DNA of 64,000 bases from NCBI RefSeq assembly GCF_044784365.2, contig NZ_CP173065.2; one strand, given 5' to 3'. Shown piece by piece: positions 1-9,307 of this stretch. Position 1 is the first letter of the stretch. Every line of letters starts with the position of its first letter. This stretch comes from Cetobacterium_A somerae (lineage in GTDB: Bacteria; Fusobacteriota; Fusobacteriia; Fusobacteriales; Fusobacteriaceae). The translations under genes were made by a program, and so were the position numbers. Under the pieces are notes generated by a model that searched no databases, was not told where the DNA came from, and saw only the letters and a program-made list of their open reading frames with translations.

Positions 1-2483
1 AAGTAAGCTTGATTTCCTTGGTTATATTCTAAATCTATAAAAGAGTTATCTATTTTGCTATTTCCACCTGTTGCTGATAAAATCTCATAATTCTCTATTC
101 TTATATCTGATAAATTATTATCTCCTTGGAAAAACAAGGCATCTATTCCTACTCCACCTAAAATATCTCCCTTTACTTTTCCACCTTTTAATACCACGTT
201 ATTATTCGTTGGAGCATCATAATATTTTTCAGTTATAGGATCTTTTAATCTAAGAACTTCTGATCTTATGGCTACACCATATCCACCATCTATTACTCCA
301 CCTTCATTTACAAATGTTCCATTACTAACTAAAACTGCATTTCCAAAGTTATAGTTTTTAATTTCCCCTGTATTTACAAACTGCCCAGCTACTTTAACTC
401 CTGAACTTACAGAGTAATTTTCTATTAAACCACTATTTTTTCCTGATGATTCTAATCTTATATCCATTCCTATCCCAGTACTATTATTAGATATAACTCC
501 TAAGTTTTCACCATATCCATTTTTTTCTATTTTCATCCCTAAAGCTTTATCAAATACTGTTATTTTTCCATTTTCATTATTTAAAACTTTACTATCTGCT
601 CCAGTTGCACTCATAGCTGATGTATTTATACCTGAAGTTTGGATTAAACCATTATTTTCAACAGTTGCTCCACCTTGAGCTAAAACTGCATTTGATGTTT
701 GACCATCTCCCTCATGAATTATTGTTCCGTTATTTATCCCTACACTTCCTAATCCATCTGCCTTTATACCAGCTGTATATTGTTTTCCTGAAACATAGAT
801 ATTTCCTGCATTTACTCCCTGACCTGCTCCTGATATTGAGATTCCAGATGAAGAGTTTCCTGTTATAGAGATATCTCCTAGATTTTCTCCTTTTGCTCCT
901 GTTTCAATTGAAATTCCTATTCCCTCTTCTACGACTATCTTTCCACTACTTGTTCCAGTCGCTCCACCACTTAATTTTATCCCTTTTGCTTTATTTAAAA
1001 CTAAAATATCTCCTAAATTCTTCAGTGATGAACCTTCTTTATCAGCTGCCATTCCCGATGTATTTACCGCTGATACTTGAATCAATCTGTTATTTTCAAT
1101 GTATCCTCCTGTTTGAGCTAACATTGCGTTTGATGTTTGACCATCTCCCTCATGAATTATTACTCCATTATTTATTCCTGTACTTCCTACTCCATCTACT
1201 TTCATTCCTGATGTATACTGCTTTCCTGAAACATAGATATTTCCATTATTTATTCCTTGTCCTTTTGCTGAGATAAGCATTCCTGAAGAAGAATTTCCTG
1301 ATACATTTATTACTCCTGTTGTTTCATTTATTCCTTGAGCATTTTCTCCTGATACTAAAAATCCAACTGTATTATTAGTTTGTAAATTTATTGTTCCCTC
1401 ATTTTTTCCTATTCCATTTGCTGAGACTTTTATCCCATTTACCTGTCCCGTTTTTTCAGTGGGAGCTCCATAAGATACATTTATCGTTCCTTTATTTATT
1501 GCTTTAGAATTTATTCCTTCATTTACTCCTTGAACCATCATTCCTGATGAGTCTTTTCCTGATATATTTATTATTCCTGTTTCAGTGTTTTCTACATATC
1601 CACCATTTTGCGATAGTATTGCATTTGAAATATTAACTCCATCTCCTTCATGGTTTATTATTCCACTATTTATCCCTTGAGTTCCTATTCCAAAAGCTTG
1701 CATTCCAACAGTACCTGCTCCAGCTGTAACATTTATTATCCCTTTATTTTCTGCTATTGGATTCTTTTTAGATGATTCGCTTACCTTTATTCCAACAGAA
1801 TTATTTCCTGATACATTTATTACTCCTGTTGTTTCATTTATTCCTTGAGCATTTTCTCCTGATACTAAAAATCCAACTGTATTATTAGTTTGCAAATTTA
1901 TTGTTCCTTCATTTATTCCAATACCGCTGGCAGAAACTTTTACTCCGTTTACTGAACTTTCTCCATCTCCTTTTCCATAAGATACATTTATTATCCCCTT
2001 ATTTATCCCTTGAGAGTTTACTTCATCTTTTACCCCCTGAATTAACATTCCTGAAGAATCTTTTCCTGATATATTTATTACTCCTAATTTACCGTTTTCT
2101 ATATATCCGCCATTTTGACTAAACATAGCATTCGAAGCCTTTGCTCCATCACCTGAGTGATTTATGATTCCATTATTTATTCCTTTAGCTCCTACTCCAG
2201 TTGACTGCATTGCTTTTGCCGTTCCTCCATTGACAACAATAGTTCCTCTATTTTCAACTATTGATGGCTCTCTAGATGCAACCATACCCGTTGCATTTCC
2301 ACTTATCGTTAGCGTTGCATTATTAATTTTATTTTGGTTTTCATATGCTTGTATAGCGTTTCCCGTATCTTTTACTAAATCTTTATTATTTTCAATTACA
2401 GTAAAATTTGAATAACTCACTAAACTCTTGCTAGAAAACAATAGAAAGATTCCTAACAATACCATTTTCTCTTTCGCTTTCAT
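1..2483 (-). CDS. Autotransporter-type repeat adhesin, N-terminal part (partial, runs off the left edge)
   Basis: The frame is open from an ATG at 2481-2483 to base 1, about 827 codons. It starts with a basic n-region and hydrophobic stretch (MKAKEKMVLLGIFLLFSS), a likely Sec signal peptide. The rest is a passenger built of short degenerate repeats of the form G-x-I-N-x-G-x-I-N-V-S-G, which is typical of beta-helical adhesins of Fusobacteriota. The C-terminal beta-barrel that would prove an autotransporter lies outside the window, so the secretion class is inferred by analogy with the complete protein at 15421-18141. Longer repeat units are visible at the DNA level: a 90-bp stretch at 1293-1382 is identical to 1803-1892. 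A sigma70-type promoter sits at 2518-2546. The opposite-strand open frames here are only antisense shadows of the repeats. Confidence 0.85.
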   Translation of the reverse strand, partial: MKAKEKMVLLGIFLLFSSKSLVSYSNFTVIENNKDLVKDTGNAIQAYENQNKINNATLTISGNATGMVASREPSIVENRGTIVVNGGTAKAMQSTGVGAKGINNGIINHSGDGAKASNAMFSQNGGYIENGKLGVINISGKDSSGMLIQGVKDEVNSQGINKGIINVSYGKGDGESSVNGVKVSASGIGINEGTINLQTNNTVGFLVSGENAQGINETTGVINVSGNNSVGIKVSESSKKNPIAENKGIINVTAGAGTVGMQAFGIGTQGINSGIINHEGDGVNISNAILSQNGGYVENTETGIINISGKDSSGMMVQGVNEGINSKAINKGTINVSYGAPTEKTGQVNGIKVSANGIGKNEGTINLQTNNTVGFLVSGENAQGINETTGVINVSGNSSSGMLISAKGQGINNGNIYVSGKQYTSGMKVDGVGSTGINNGVIIHEGDGQTSNAMLAQTGGYIENNRLIQVSAVNTSGMAADKEGSSLKNLGDILVLNKAKGIKLSGGATGTSSGKIVVEEGIGISIETGAKGENLGDISITGNSSSGISISGAGQGVNAGNIYVSGKQYTAGIKADGLGSVGINNGTIIHEGDGQTSNAVLAQGGATVENNGLIQTSGINTSAMSATGADSKVLNNENGKITVFDKALGMKIEKNGYGENLGVISNNSTGIGMDIRLESSGKNSGLIENYSVSSGVKVAGQFVNTGEIKNYNFGNAVLVSNGTFVNEGGVIDGGYGVAIRSEVLRLKDPITEKYYDAPTNNNVVLKGGKVKGDILGGVGIDALFFQGDNNLSDIRIENYEILSATGGNSKIDNSFIDLEYNQGNQAY
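1293..1892 (-). repeat. Direct repeat inside the adhesin gene (two 90-bp identical copies, 510 bp apart)
   Basis: Bases 1293-1382 and 1803-1892 are identical, and similarity continues on both sides with scattered changes. The spacing of 510 bp is exactly 170 codons, so recombination between the copies would delete or duplicate a passenger segment in frame. A second, shorter related pair lies at about 691-740 and 1129-1180 (438 bp, 146 codons apart). Confidence 0.85.
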
Positions 2484-2517
2484 ACTACCCCCGTTTTATT
2501 TTTATTTTAGTATTCCC

Positions 2518-2546
2518 ATAATACCTCACCAATTTTCGTGTGTAAA
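2518..2546 (-). promoter_or_regulatory. Predicted sigma70-type promoter of the adhesin gene
   Basis: Read on the minus strand, TTTACA (2541-2546) and TATTAT (2518-2523) are separated by exactly 17 bp. The -10 lies about 35 bp upstream of the adhesin ATG. Confidence 0.6.
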
Positions 2547-2657
2547 TCAGCCGTTTTTTATATACTTTTTTCTATGCAAAAAAATATATAGCTAAAATTA
2601 AATACCTTTCGCTTCTATATATTTTCTGCTAGAATTTAGCACATATAAAATAGAATA

Positions 2658-2686
2658 TTTACATTTTATACTGTTATATGTAATAT
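2658..2686 (+). promoter_or_regulatory. Predicted sigma70-type promoter of the LUD gene pair
   Basis: TTTACA (2658-2663) and TAATAT (2681-2686) are separated by 17 bp. The promoter is divergent from that of the adhesin, with about 110 bp between the two -35 elements. Confidence 0.55.
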
Positions 2687-2739
2687 TTACCCATTAGAAA
2701 TATTATTAATATTCTCTTTTCAATTCCTAAGGAGGACAC

Positions 2740-3381
2740 ATGAAAGAAATTAAAAAAAATATTCGAAAGAGTCAAATTTTAGAATTAATTGATACTCTTT
2801 CTAAAAAAAATTACACTCCAATCTATGCAGATAACATAGTTGAAGCTCGTGATATTGTTCTAAACTTAATACCACACGGATCATCTATTGCATTAGGTGG
2901 CTCTGTTACTATCAACGAATTAAATTTAATTGAACCTTTTAAAAGCAACAATTATAAATTATTCGACAGATATAACCAACCTGATTGGCCTTCCACTGTT
3001 GAATGTATGCGACAAGGATTACTTGCAGATTATTTTGTTACAAGTACTAACGCTATTACTAAAAACGGAGAACTTATTCAAATGGATTCTGGAGGAAATC
3101 GAGTTGCTAGCTTACTTTACGGACCTAAAAATGCCATTGTTATTTGTGGAATCAACAAACTTGTTGATACATGCCAAGATGGATTAAATAGAATTCAAGA
3201 GTTTGTTGGACCATTAAATTCAAAAAGAATTAACCATAAAACTCCTTGTAACATCTCTGGAAAATGTGAAAACTGCAATACAAAACAAAGAATCTGTAAT
3301 TTTACTACTATTGTAAAATCTGGAGAAAGAGTTGATGGTAAAACTTTTATTGTAATTATCAATGAGGAGGTTGGATATTAA
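2740..3381 (+). CDS. LUD-domain (LutC/YkgG-like) protein, cysteine-containing
   Basis: 213-aa protein of the LUD (DUF162) family, which includes LutC of lactate utilisation and the N-terminal parts of LutB. The family pattern is visible: a GGS loop at residues 53-55, then TKNGELIQMDSGGNR and LLYGP near 107-129, and a C-terminal cysteine cluster (Cys170, 176, 179 and 186, pattern C-x5-C-x2-C-x6-C). No LutA or LutB gene is adjacent, so a role in lactate oxidation should not be assumed. These stand-alone LUD proteins are common in anaerobes and mostly have no assigned reaction. The start has an AAGGAGG site 8-9 bases upstream. The stop overlaps the next start (TAATG), which implies translational coupling. 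Confidence 0.85.
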   Translation: MKEIKKNIRKSQILELIDTLSKKNYTPIYADNIVEARDIVLNLIPHGSSIALGGSVTINELNLIEPFKSNNYKLFDRYNQPDWPSTVECMRQGLLADYFVTSTNAITKNGELIQMDSGGNRVASLLYGPKNAIVICGINKLVDTCQDGLNRIQEFVGPLNSKRINHKTPCNISGKCENCNTKQRICNFTTIVKSGERVDGKTFIVIINEEVGY

Positions 3382-3926
3382 TGGATCAAAATTTAAAATG
3401 GTTTTATGACCTAAAAGCAAAAGAGATTACTAAGTTACTTCTCCATAAAGAGTATGATGCAATATTAGTTAAAGATTTAAATGAATTAAAAAATATTTTA
3501 ATCTCTAAAATTCCATCTTCTGAATCTTTAGTTCTTGATCAAACACCTTTTCTAAACTCCTTAGAACTCCTTTTTCCATTAAGTAAAAAAGGATGTCGAA
3601 TATATGATTATAAAAAGGAACAACAGGCTATTCTAGCTGATAACTTTATTGCTGAATGTGATTTTATCACTGAAAATGGAGAGCTTATATTTCTAGATAA
3701 CTTTGCTAGTTCTGCATCAATCTTTGGACCCAACAAAATTTTTGCTATTGTTGGAATTAATAAATTTGTAAAAAATTTAATTGAAGCTGAAAAAAAAATG
3801 CCTGAAATTTTAGAAATTAGAAATCATTTTAACGATACAAATGATAGTTTTGGGATTATTCATCATGGGAGAAAATTTCCAAATAAATATACTGTTCTTG
3901 TAGTTCCAGAAAATATCGGTTTTTAA
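3381..3926 (+). CDS. Divergent LUD-domain paralogue lacking the cysteine cluster
   Basis: 181-aa protein. Its central segment (ITENGELIFLDN, then IFGPNKIFAIVGINKFV) aligns by eye with the upstream LUD protein (ITKNGELIQMDS, LYGPKNAIVICGINKLV), so the two are diverged tandem paralogues. It lacks the GGS loop (replaced by LVLDQTP) and the four C-terminal cysteines. The start overlaps the stop of the upstream gene by one base and is preceded by a strong GAGGAGG. A one-to-one complex of a competent and a degenerate subunit is a reasonable inference, but no biochemical role can be named. Transcription ends at the hairpin 3951-3980. Confidence 0.7.
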   Translation: MDQNLKWFYDLKAKEITKLLLHKEYDAILVKDLNELKNILISKIPSSESLVLDQTPFLNSLELLFPLSKKGCRIYDYKKEQQAILADNFIAECDFITENGELIFLDNFASSASIFGPNKIFAIVGINKFVKNLIEAEKKMPEILEIRNHFNDTNDSFGIIHHGRKFPNKYTVLVVPENIGF

Positions 3927-3950
3927 TATTTTTAAATATTAAATGCATAT

Positions 3951-3980
3951 AAAAAAGCAGAGTTTTAGCTCTGCTTTTTT
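3951..3980. terminator. Bidirectional Rho-independent terminator
   Basis: AAAAAAGCAGAG-TTTT-CTCTGCTTTTTT-type hairpin between the convergent LUD pair and the GH88 gene. A/T tracts on both sides let it serve both strands. Confidence 0.85.
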
Positions 3981-3984
3981 CATT

Positions 3985-5175
3985 CTACCAATATTTTTTC
4001 CACTCTGGTTTAAATAATCTTGTTAAAGCCTCTAAATAATAGTAATCTCCCCAGATGTTACACTCTTTAACTCCTGAACCGTGAGGAATTGAGTAAACTG
4101 CATCTGTTAAAAGTCCATTAGAATAATCTAAATCTTTTGTACTATAGTTTTTCATAAGTGATTTCATCATTTTATGAGCTGCATTTAAATAGATCTCTCT
4201 ATCTGGATCATTTGCATCTAAATATTGATCCATCTCTAAAATTCCACATACTGCTATAGCTGCAGCTGATGTATCTCTTGGTTGTCCAGAGCCATCTGTA
4301 AACACTAAATCCCAGTAACATACGTCATCTTCTGGTAGATTATTTATAAAGTAATTTGTAACTCTTTTATAAAGGTCCATATATCTTTTATCTTTTGTAT
4401 AACCATAAGCTAATGGGAATCCATAAACTCCCCAAGCTTGTCCTCTTGCCCAAGCTGAAGTATCTGAATAACCTTGTGCAGTAACTCCTCTTGTAGGTTC
4501 TCCTGTCTCATGATCAAAATAATATGTGTGATGAGTTGATGAATCCTCTCTAACAACAACACTTGAAGCTGTAGCTAAATGTTTCGCTCCAATCTCAGCA
4601 AATTTTTTATCCCCAGTCATCTCTGTTGCCCAAAATAATAATGGCACATTCATATTACAATCTATAATAAGTCTATAATCCTCTGGTTTTCCTAGATCTC
4701 CCCAAGCCTGAATAAACTGCCCTTTCTCTTGAAATCTTGTTATTAAGTGTTCAGCAGCTTTTATTCCTACCTCTTTAGCTAATTCACTTCCTGTAACTCT
4801 CTCTTGAGCAACTGCTGAAAGAGAGTATAAAAATCCAATATCATGGTGATTAACGTGCACCTTATTCTCTATTCTTGTTTTATAACCTTTTAATTGGTAC
4901 TCAGCTATTTTTCTATATTTTTCATTTTCAGTCATCTCATAAGATAACCATAACATCCCTGTCCAAAATCCTACTGTCCAATCATCAAAATCCTCTGCAT
5001 TTTTTGTTCCAGGATATATATTATTTACACTAGCTGCTCTTGGGTATGTATCTATAAATACCTTTGAATTTTCATCTACTTTCTTCATAGCTTCGTGCAT
5101 TGCAAAAAATAGATCCTCTTTTGACAGCCTAAACTCTTTTGAATATTTCTCTCTCGTCTTTTTTAATATCTCCAT
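3985..5175 (-). CDS. Glycoside hydrolase family 88, unsaturated glucuronyl hydrolase
   Basis: 396-aa cytoplasmic enzyme with no signal peptide. GH88 enzymes hydrate the double bond of the 4,5-unsaturated uronate left by polysaccharide lyases and so release the amino sugar. Family hallmarks are present: WTVGFWTGMLWLSYE, HHDIGF (Asp112) and IIDCNMNVPLLFWA (Asp172), matching the two catalytic aspartates known from Bacillus UGL, followed by GYSDTSAWARGQAWG and the DTSAAAIA segment. I chose the ATG at 5173-5175 because a GAGGGGAG site lies 6 bases upstream; an in-frame TTG 21 bases further out would lie ahead of that site. The PL8 lyase gene two positions upstream would supply the substrate. Preference for chondroitin or hyaluronan disaccharides is likely but not provable here. 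Confidence 0.92.
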   Translation of the reverse strand: MEILKKTREKYSKEFRLSKEDLFFAMHEAMKKVDENSKVFIDTYPRAASVNNIYPGTKNAEDFDDWTVGFWTGMLWLSYEMTENEKYRKIAEYQLKGYKTRIENKVHVNHHDIGFLYSLSAVAQERVTGSELAKEVGIKAAEHLITRFQEKGQFIQAWGDLGKPEDYRLIIDCNMNVPLLFWATEMTGDKKFAEIGAKHLATASSVVVREDSSTHHTYYFDHETGEPTRGVTAQGYSDTSAWARGQAWGVYGFPLAYGYTKDKRYMDLYKRVTNYFINNLPEDDVCYWDLVFTDGSGQPRDTSAAAIAVCGILEMDQYLDANDPDREIYLNAAHKMMKSLMKNYSTKDLDYSNGLLTDAVYSIPHGSGVKECNIWGDYYYLEALTRLFKPEWKKYW

Positions 5176-5315
5176 TCTTATCTCCCCTCTTATCAAGTTT
5201 AAAATTTAAACTTTCAGTTATAATTTAAATGGATTATACGAGTATTTTTTTTGGTTGTAAATCTTCTTTTTTGCATCTTCCTTTTTCTATCTCTTTTTTA
5301 TATTCCGTTTTAGCT

Positions 5316-7313
5316 TTATTTTTCTAAGATCTCTTCTGGATTAAATTGTGTTGGAGATATCCCCTCATATTTCTTGAATATTCTTATAAATGTATTAGAA
5401 CTATTATAACCTAACTCTTCTGCTAAATCTTTTATCTTTATATCTTTTTTCTCTTTTAATATCTCTTTTGCTTTCTCTATTCTATAAAGATTTATATAAT
5501 TTTTAAAGTTATCTCCCATAACTTTTTTAAATAATATACTGGTATATTTAAATGATAATCCTAAATAATCTGCCAAATTATCTAAAGAAAAATCTATTTG
5601 ATAGTTTTTATCTATATAATTTTTTATTTTCTCTCTTATGGCTTCATTTTCATCCTGTTCACTAGTCTTTTTTTGTTTACATATTTCAGTTATAAGTTCA
5701 TTAAAAATACTTCTAATTTTCTCTAAATTTCCTGTTTTTGTAATACTTTCAATATCTAATTTCTCACAACGCAATGAACTTTCAAACTCTTTTAACTGAA
5801 CGACAACTCTATTTAAAGTGTTATAAAGTAGTCCTGTAAACTCTTTGATATCCTTTTTATCCATTGCTTCTGGATTTATTCTATCTATGAATATTTCATC
5901 TACTATTTTTTTAGCACCCTGTAAGTTTCCATTTAGTAGCTTTGAAACTAATTTCGCTTCTGTTTCAATAGGATATGTAAGTATTAGTTTTCCACTTTTT
6001 ATATTTTCAGAAAATAGAACTTTTCTTCCTTTAGCCATAAACTTTGCATCTAAAATCTTTTTACAAGTTATATACTGTTGGGGGAAACTCTCTACAGATA
6101 CAAACTCTTTTGATACTGCAGCTATTAACTCTACACTATATTTTTGTCCTATATTTTCCAACATAAAGTGAAAAGCATCCTCAATAACAGAGTCACTTTC
6201 CTCAGGTATTATAAAAGCTATACTTTTGTAGTCTATATCTATATGTTCATAGACTCCATTTGAAGATAAACTTTCTTTTAAATACTCTCTAGCTAAGGTA
6301 AAGTTTTTAAAATCTAACCCTTCATCATCACTATCAAATATCTCAACTAAAACAATCTTTAATTTTCTTCCTTGAAGAGATTTTACTTTTCTAGTTAACT
6401 CTCCAACTTCATGTATTTTTCTTATTCCTAAAACAAAATCTCTTAAATTCTTTCTTCTATCTACAACTGCTAATGTATTTATCTCTCCTATTAATTCTTT
6501 TCTTTCTTTATACAATTTAATAGAATAATCTATTAACATAGCTAAAAGCCCTAAAGCTAAAAATATAACTATCGACATTAAAAATAGCATTTGATAAAAA
6601 TGAGAATAGTTTGGTGTATATAAAAACTTAAAATTTAATCCACTGCTTCTTAAAACGTAACCCCCATCACCTTTTCTTTTGGTTACAATATTTCTCTCTA
6701 GCTGATAGACTTTATTATCTTTTAAAATTTCCCACTTTCCTACTTCATCATCAAAAAGACTTGAGAAAAAAAGATCTCTATCTAAATTTACAATCCAGAA
6801 AATTCCCTCTTCTAAATTAAAAATTTTATTTTTTAAAATAAAAACAATCTCTTTTTCTTGAGGAATTAAAATTAAGTTTGAATTTAATTCCTCTTGTTTT
6901 TTCTTTTCTACTCCAAGAGTTTTTAAATAGTTATCTTTATTTTTAGTTCCATCTCCTGTAACAATAATATCAGAGTTATCTTTTCCTAAACTTAAAGTAT
7001 ATCCACTTTTTCCATAAATATTATTCTTCTTTTGGATTTCTTGTAAAACTTTTATTAAATTATAGTATGATATCTCCTTTGAGTTATAATACTCCTTTAT
7101 AGGTTCACTATTTTCCAAATCACCAATAGAGGACATAAATAATTCTATTTTTAAATTTATTTTATTTAAAAGCCTTTCAACTCTTAATTCCTCATCTTTT
7201 TTATACTCACTATATTCCTTTACTCCAAATAAAAATATAAATATTGAAGCAAAAAATAAAAATCCCCAAACTTTTTTGTCCAAAAAAATATTTTCACGTT
7301 CTTTTTTTAACAT
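5316..7313 (-). CDS. Membrane-anchored AraC-type transcriptional regulator
   Basis: 665-aa regulator with sensor and DNA-binding parts in one chain. A first membrane helix lies near residues 13-30, an external region follows to about 235, and a second helix lies at about 240-262. A cytoplasmic linker region then leads to a C-terminal double helix-turn-helix of the AraC/XylS type at about 560-660 (FSLDNLADYLGLSFKYTSILF, then IKDLAEELGYNSSNTFIRIFKKYEG). This layout is known from YesN/YtrP-like and other membrane AraC activators of glycan loci. Sitting between the GH88 and PL8 genes, it most likely senses an external or periplasmic oligosaccharide and activates this cluster. RBS AAGGGG precedes the ATG. 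Confidence 0.85.
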   Translation of the reverse strand: MLKKERENIFLDKKVWGFLFFASIFIFLFGVKEYSEYKKDEELRVERLLNKINLKIELFMSSIGDLENSEPIKEYYNSKEISYYNLIKVLQEIQKKNNIYGKSGYTLSLGKDNSDIIVTGDGTKNKDNYLKTLGVEKKKQEELNSNLILIPQEKEIVFILKNKIFNLEEGIFWIVNLDRDLFFSSLFDDEVGKWEILKDNKVYQLERNIVTKRKGDGGYVLRSSGLNFKFLYTPNYSHFYQMLFLMSIVIFLALGLLAMLIDYSIKLYKERKELIGEINTLAVVDRRKNLRDFVLGIRKIHEVGELTRKVKSLQGRKLKIVLVEIFDSDDEGLDFKNFTLAREYLKESLSSNGVYEHIDIDYKSIAFIIPEESDSVIEDAFHFMLENIGQKYSVELIAAVSKEFVSVESFPQQYITCKKILDAKFMAKGRKVLFSENIKSGKLILTYPIETEAKLVSKLLNGNLQGAKKIVDEIFIDRINPEAMDKKDIKEFTGLLYNTLNRVVVQLKEFESSLRCEKLDIESITKTGNLEKIRSIFNELITEICKQKKTSEQDENEAIREKIKNYIDKNYQIDFSLDNLADYLGLSFKYTSILFKKVMGDNFKNYINLYRIEKAKEILKEKKDIKIKDLAEELGYNSSNTFIRIFKKYEGISPTQFNPEEILEK

Positions 7314-7343
7314 ATTGCCCCTTTTACAAAACCTTTTTATTTA

Positions 7344-9164
7344 TTATACTACAATTATAACTTCCCATGCAATAGTATAATTAATTGGATTCACTCCTAA
7401 ATCTATCCAAATTTTTATAAACCTATTTTCCTCTTCACCATATATTTCCAAATTTATTTTTTCACTTTTATAAAATTTATATATTAGATTACCTAAAGAT
7501 ATCTCTTTAAACTCCCCAGTTACAAAAGTATCCTTCATTGGCTTTCCATCAATACTTATAGTTTTATTTTTCAAATTAGAGATTCTCATATTAGCTACAG
7601 TTGAGTAAACCTCTCCCTCTCCTGTTATATAATTCTCTAAATAAACCATACCTGTCTTTTTAAAAATATAGTTTTTCTTACTACTTAACTTACCATTCCA
7701 GTTGATAAAATCCATATAGGCAACTCCTGAATCTTTATCTCCATATCCTTCAGCTACACTATTTTTAGGCATATTTTCCACAGAACTTTCTACACCTTTT
7801 ATATTTTCCATTTCCATCTTTATCTCTGTTGTCCCTGGAATATAATAAAAATCTACACCTTTCCAATAATCTATATACTCATCTCCTTTTGAGTATATAT
7901 ATACTGCTCCATCCCCTGTAAACCACCCTTTTGTATTCTCTCCATTAAATGTTTCAAAGTTACCAATTTTTTTTGAATGCATAGCAAGTCCTATGGCAAA
8001 CTCTCTATTTCTATAGAAAACTCTATCCATCTCATTAAAACACTTTACCTCACTAGAGTAACTTTTAACTTTAATCTTTGAATTTTTTAATACATCTTTT
8101 GATAAGTTATAAAATATAGCCCTTTTCTCTTTTTCTGTATATAGATAACATTTATCTAAAGACAGCTCTCTTTTTGCTATTTCTAAAAGTTTTACTCTAT
8201 TTTCTTCATCCACTCCATGAGCCAATAAAAGTAAAGAGTTTATAACCTCATGTCCTATTTGATGATCATTTCCATCCCTTGTTATAGCTCTACCATTAAC
8301 TATATCTGTCATAGCTCCTTTAAAAAATAGAGGTTCAAAAGAGTTGTAAACTCTTTCACATATTTTTTTAGTATCTATTTTTTTTCTAAGTTTTTCATCC
8401 ACTAAATATATTATTTCAGCAATTCCTGATAGTAAAACATTTCCATAAGTTCCTGCATATGGTATAAACCCGTGCTGTATGAAAGATCCATCTGCATAAA
8501 ACCCGTCTCTATTACTTAATGTTTCTACATTTTTTTCAGATATTATCTCTAAAGTTTCAGATATAGATTCTACTGCTTTTTGACATATCTCTAAACTATT
8601 TAAAAGAGCACCTCTTAAAAACATAATTTTGCAAGTATCAATTAAATTTCCTCCAGTTGCTGGTCTTAAAGGAGATCCACTTGGATGCATTGCCACTGGA
8701 TTATTTCCTAAATATCTCTCATCTGGTAAAAAATATTTTGTTACATCTATTATCTTATCTATTAAATCTTTTTCTAACTTCTCATAAAAAAGAATCAATA
8801 TATCATTTAATAGTAAAGGATATCCAATCTCCCATTGCCACCAGTTTGTATGCTCTACAGACTCTAAATTATAGTAATTTTCATAATTATTTTCTAATAC
8901 TTCATGAGCTATTACAAATAGTAGTTCATCTTTATAATAAACTGAATTCTCTGTATTATAAGCTACCCCTAAAGTTAATATTTTTTTATAACTATCTCTA
9001 ACTCTTTCTACTAAAACTCTTTTTTCGTTCTCTTCAATTAAAGTTTTATTACATTTATATTGTTTTAAAATACCTTCACACTCTTGCTCCAATTTTTTTA
9101 AAGTATCCTCTGGTGCAATTTTCCCTGTTAAATATTCTATACGTTTTTTTAATATATCCCCCAT
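7344..9164 (-). CDS. Polysaccharide lyase family 8 (chondroitin/hyaluronate lyase type), apparently cytoplasmic
   Basis: 606-aa PL8 lyase. The N-terminal alpha-helical half carries an aromatic patch (NWWQWEIG, residues 107-114) and the expected catalytic residues: Asn173 (TGGNLID), His231 (IQHGFIPY), Tyr240 (GTYG) and Arg292/Arg296 (NGRAITRDG). The central beta domain carries FNGENTKGWFTGDG (Glu409). PL8 enzymes cut chondroitin, hyaluronan or xanthan by beta-elimination and leave an unsaturated uronate for GH88. Two things are odd: there is no signal peptide, and the chain is shorter than the usual 700-1000 residues. It may therefore act on imported oligosaccharides. The ATG has an AGGGAG site upstream. 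Substrate within the family is not certain. Confidence 0.88.
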   Translation of the reverse strand: MGDILKKRIEYLTGKIAPEDTLKKLEQECEGILKQYKCNKTLIEENEKRVLVERVRDSYKKILTLGVAYNTENSVYYKDELLFVIAHEVLENNYENYYNLESVEHTNWWQWEIGYPLLLNDILILFYEKLEKDLIDKIIDVTKYFLPDERYLGNNPVAMHPSGSPLRPATGGNLIDTCKIMFLRGALLNSLEICQKAVESISETLEIISEKNVETLSNRDGFYADGSFIQHGFIPYAGTYGNVLLSGIAEIIYLVDEKLRKKIDTKKICERVYNSFEPLFFKGAMTDIVNGRAITRDGNDHQIGHEVINSLLLLAHGVDEENRVKLLEIAKRELSLDKCYLYTEKEKRAIFYNLSKDVLKNSKIKVKSYSSEVKCFNEMDRVFYRNREFAIGLAMHSKKIGNFETFNGENTKGWFTGDGAVYIYSKGDEYIDYWKGVDFYYIPGTTEIKMEMENIKGVESSVENMPKNSVAEGYGDKDSGVAYMDFINWNGKLSSKKNYIFKKTGMVYLENYITGEGEVYSTVANMRISNLKNKTISIDGKPMKDTFVTGEFKEISLGNLIYKFYKSEKINLEIYGEEENRFIKIWIDLGVNPINYTIAWEVIIVV

Positions 9165-9282
9165 TTTTTCTTCTCCCTCTTATAATCTTTTTTCTATATC
9201 TCTTAAACTCTTTTGTCTTTAATATACTTGCTATGATATTTTTAGTAAATATACCATTTTCTTTAAACATCATCTTTTTTCC

Positions 9283-9300
9283 ATAAGAAATATATCTTAT
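9283..9300. promoter_or_regulatory. Possible operator upstream of the PL8 gene
   Basis: Inverted repeat ATAAGA-N6-TCTTAT about 120 bp upstream of the PL8 start and just downstream of the AraC-type gene. In such AT-rich DNA this could be chance, so it is listed only as a candidate. Confidence 0.25.
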
Positions 9301-9307
9301 ACAAAAT

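Noticed and set aside
620..2415. Several plus-strand open frames of 70-130 codons rich in Leu/His/Phe
   Set aside because: They are antisense to the minus-strand adhesin and repeat with its repeats. Composition is typical of the opposite strand of a repetitive passenger.
5316..7313. Two-component response regulator
   Set aside because: There is no receiver or kinase domain. The chain has two membrane helices and a C-terminal AraC domain.
9076..9273. 65-codon minus-strand frame before the PL8 gene
   Set aside because: It overlaps the PL8 start in another frame, is Lys/Arg-biased and lacks a binding site.
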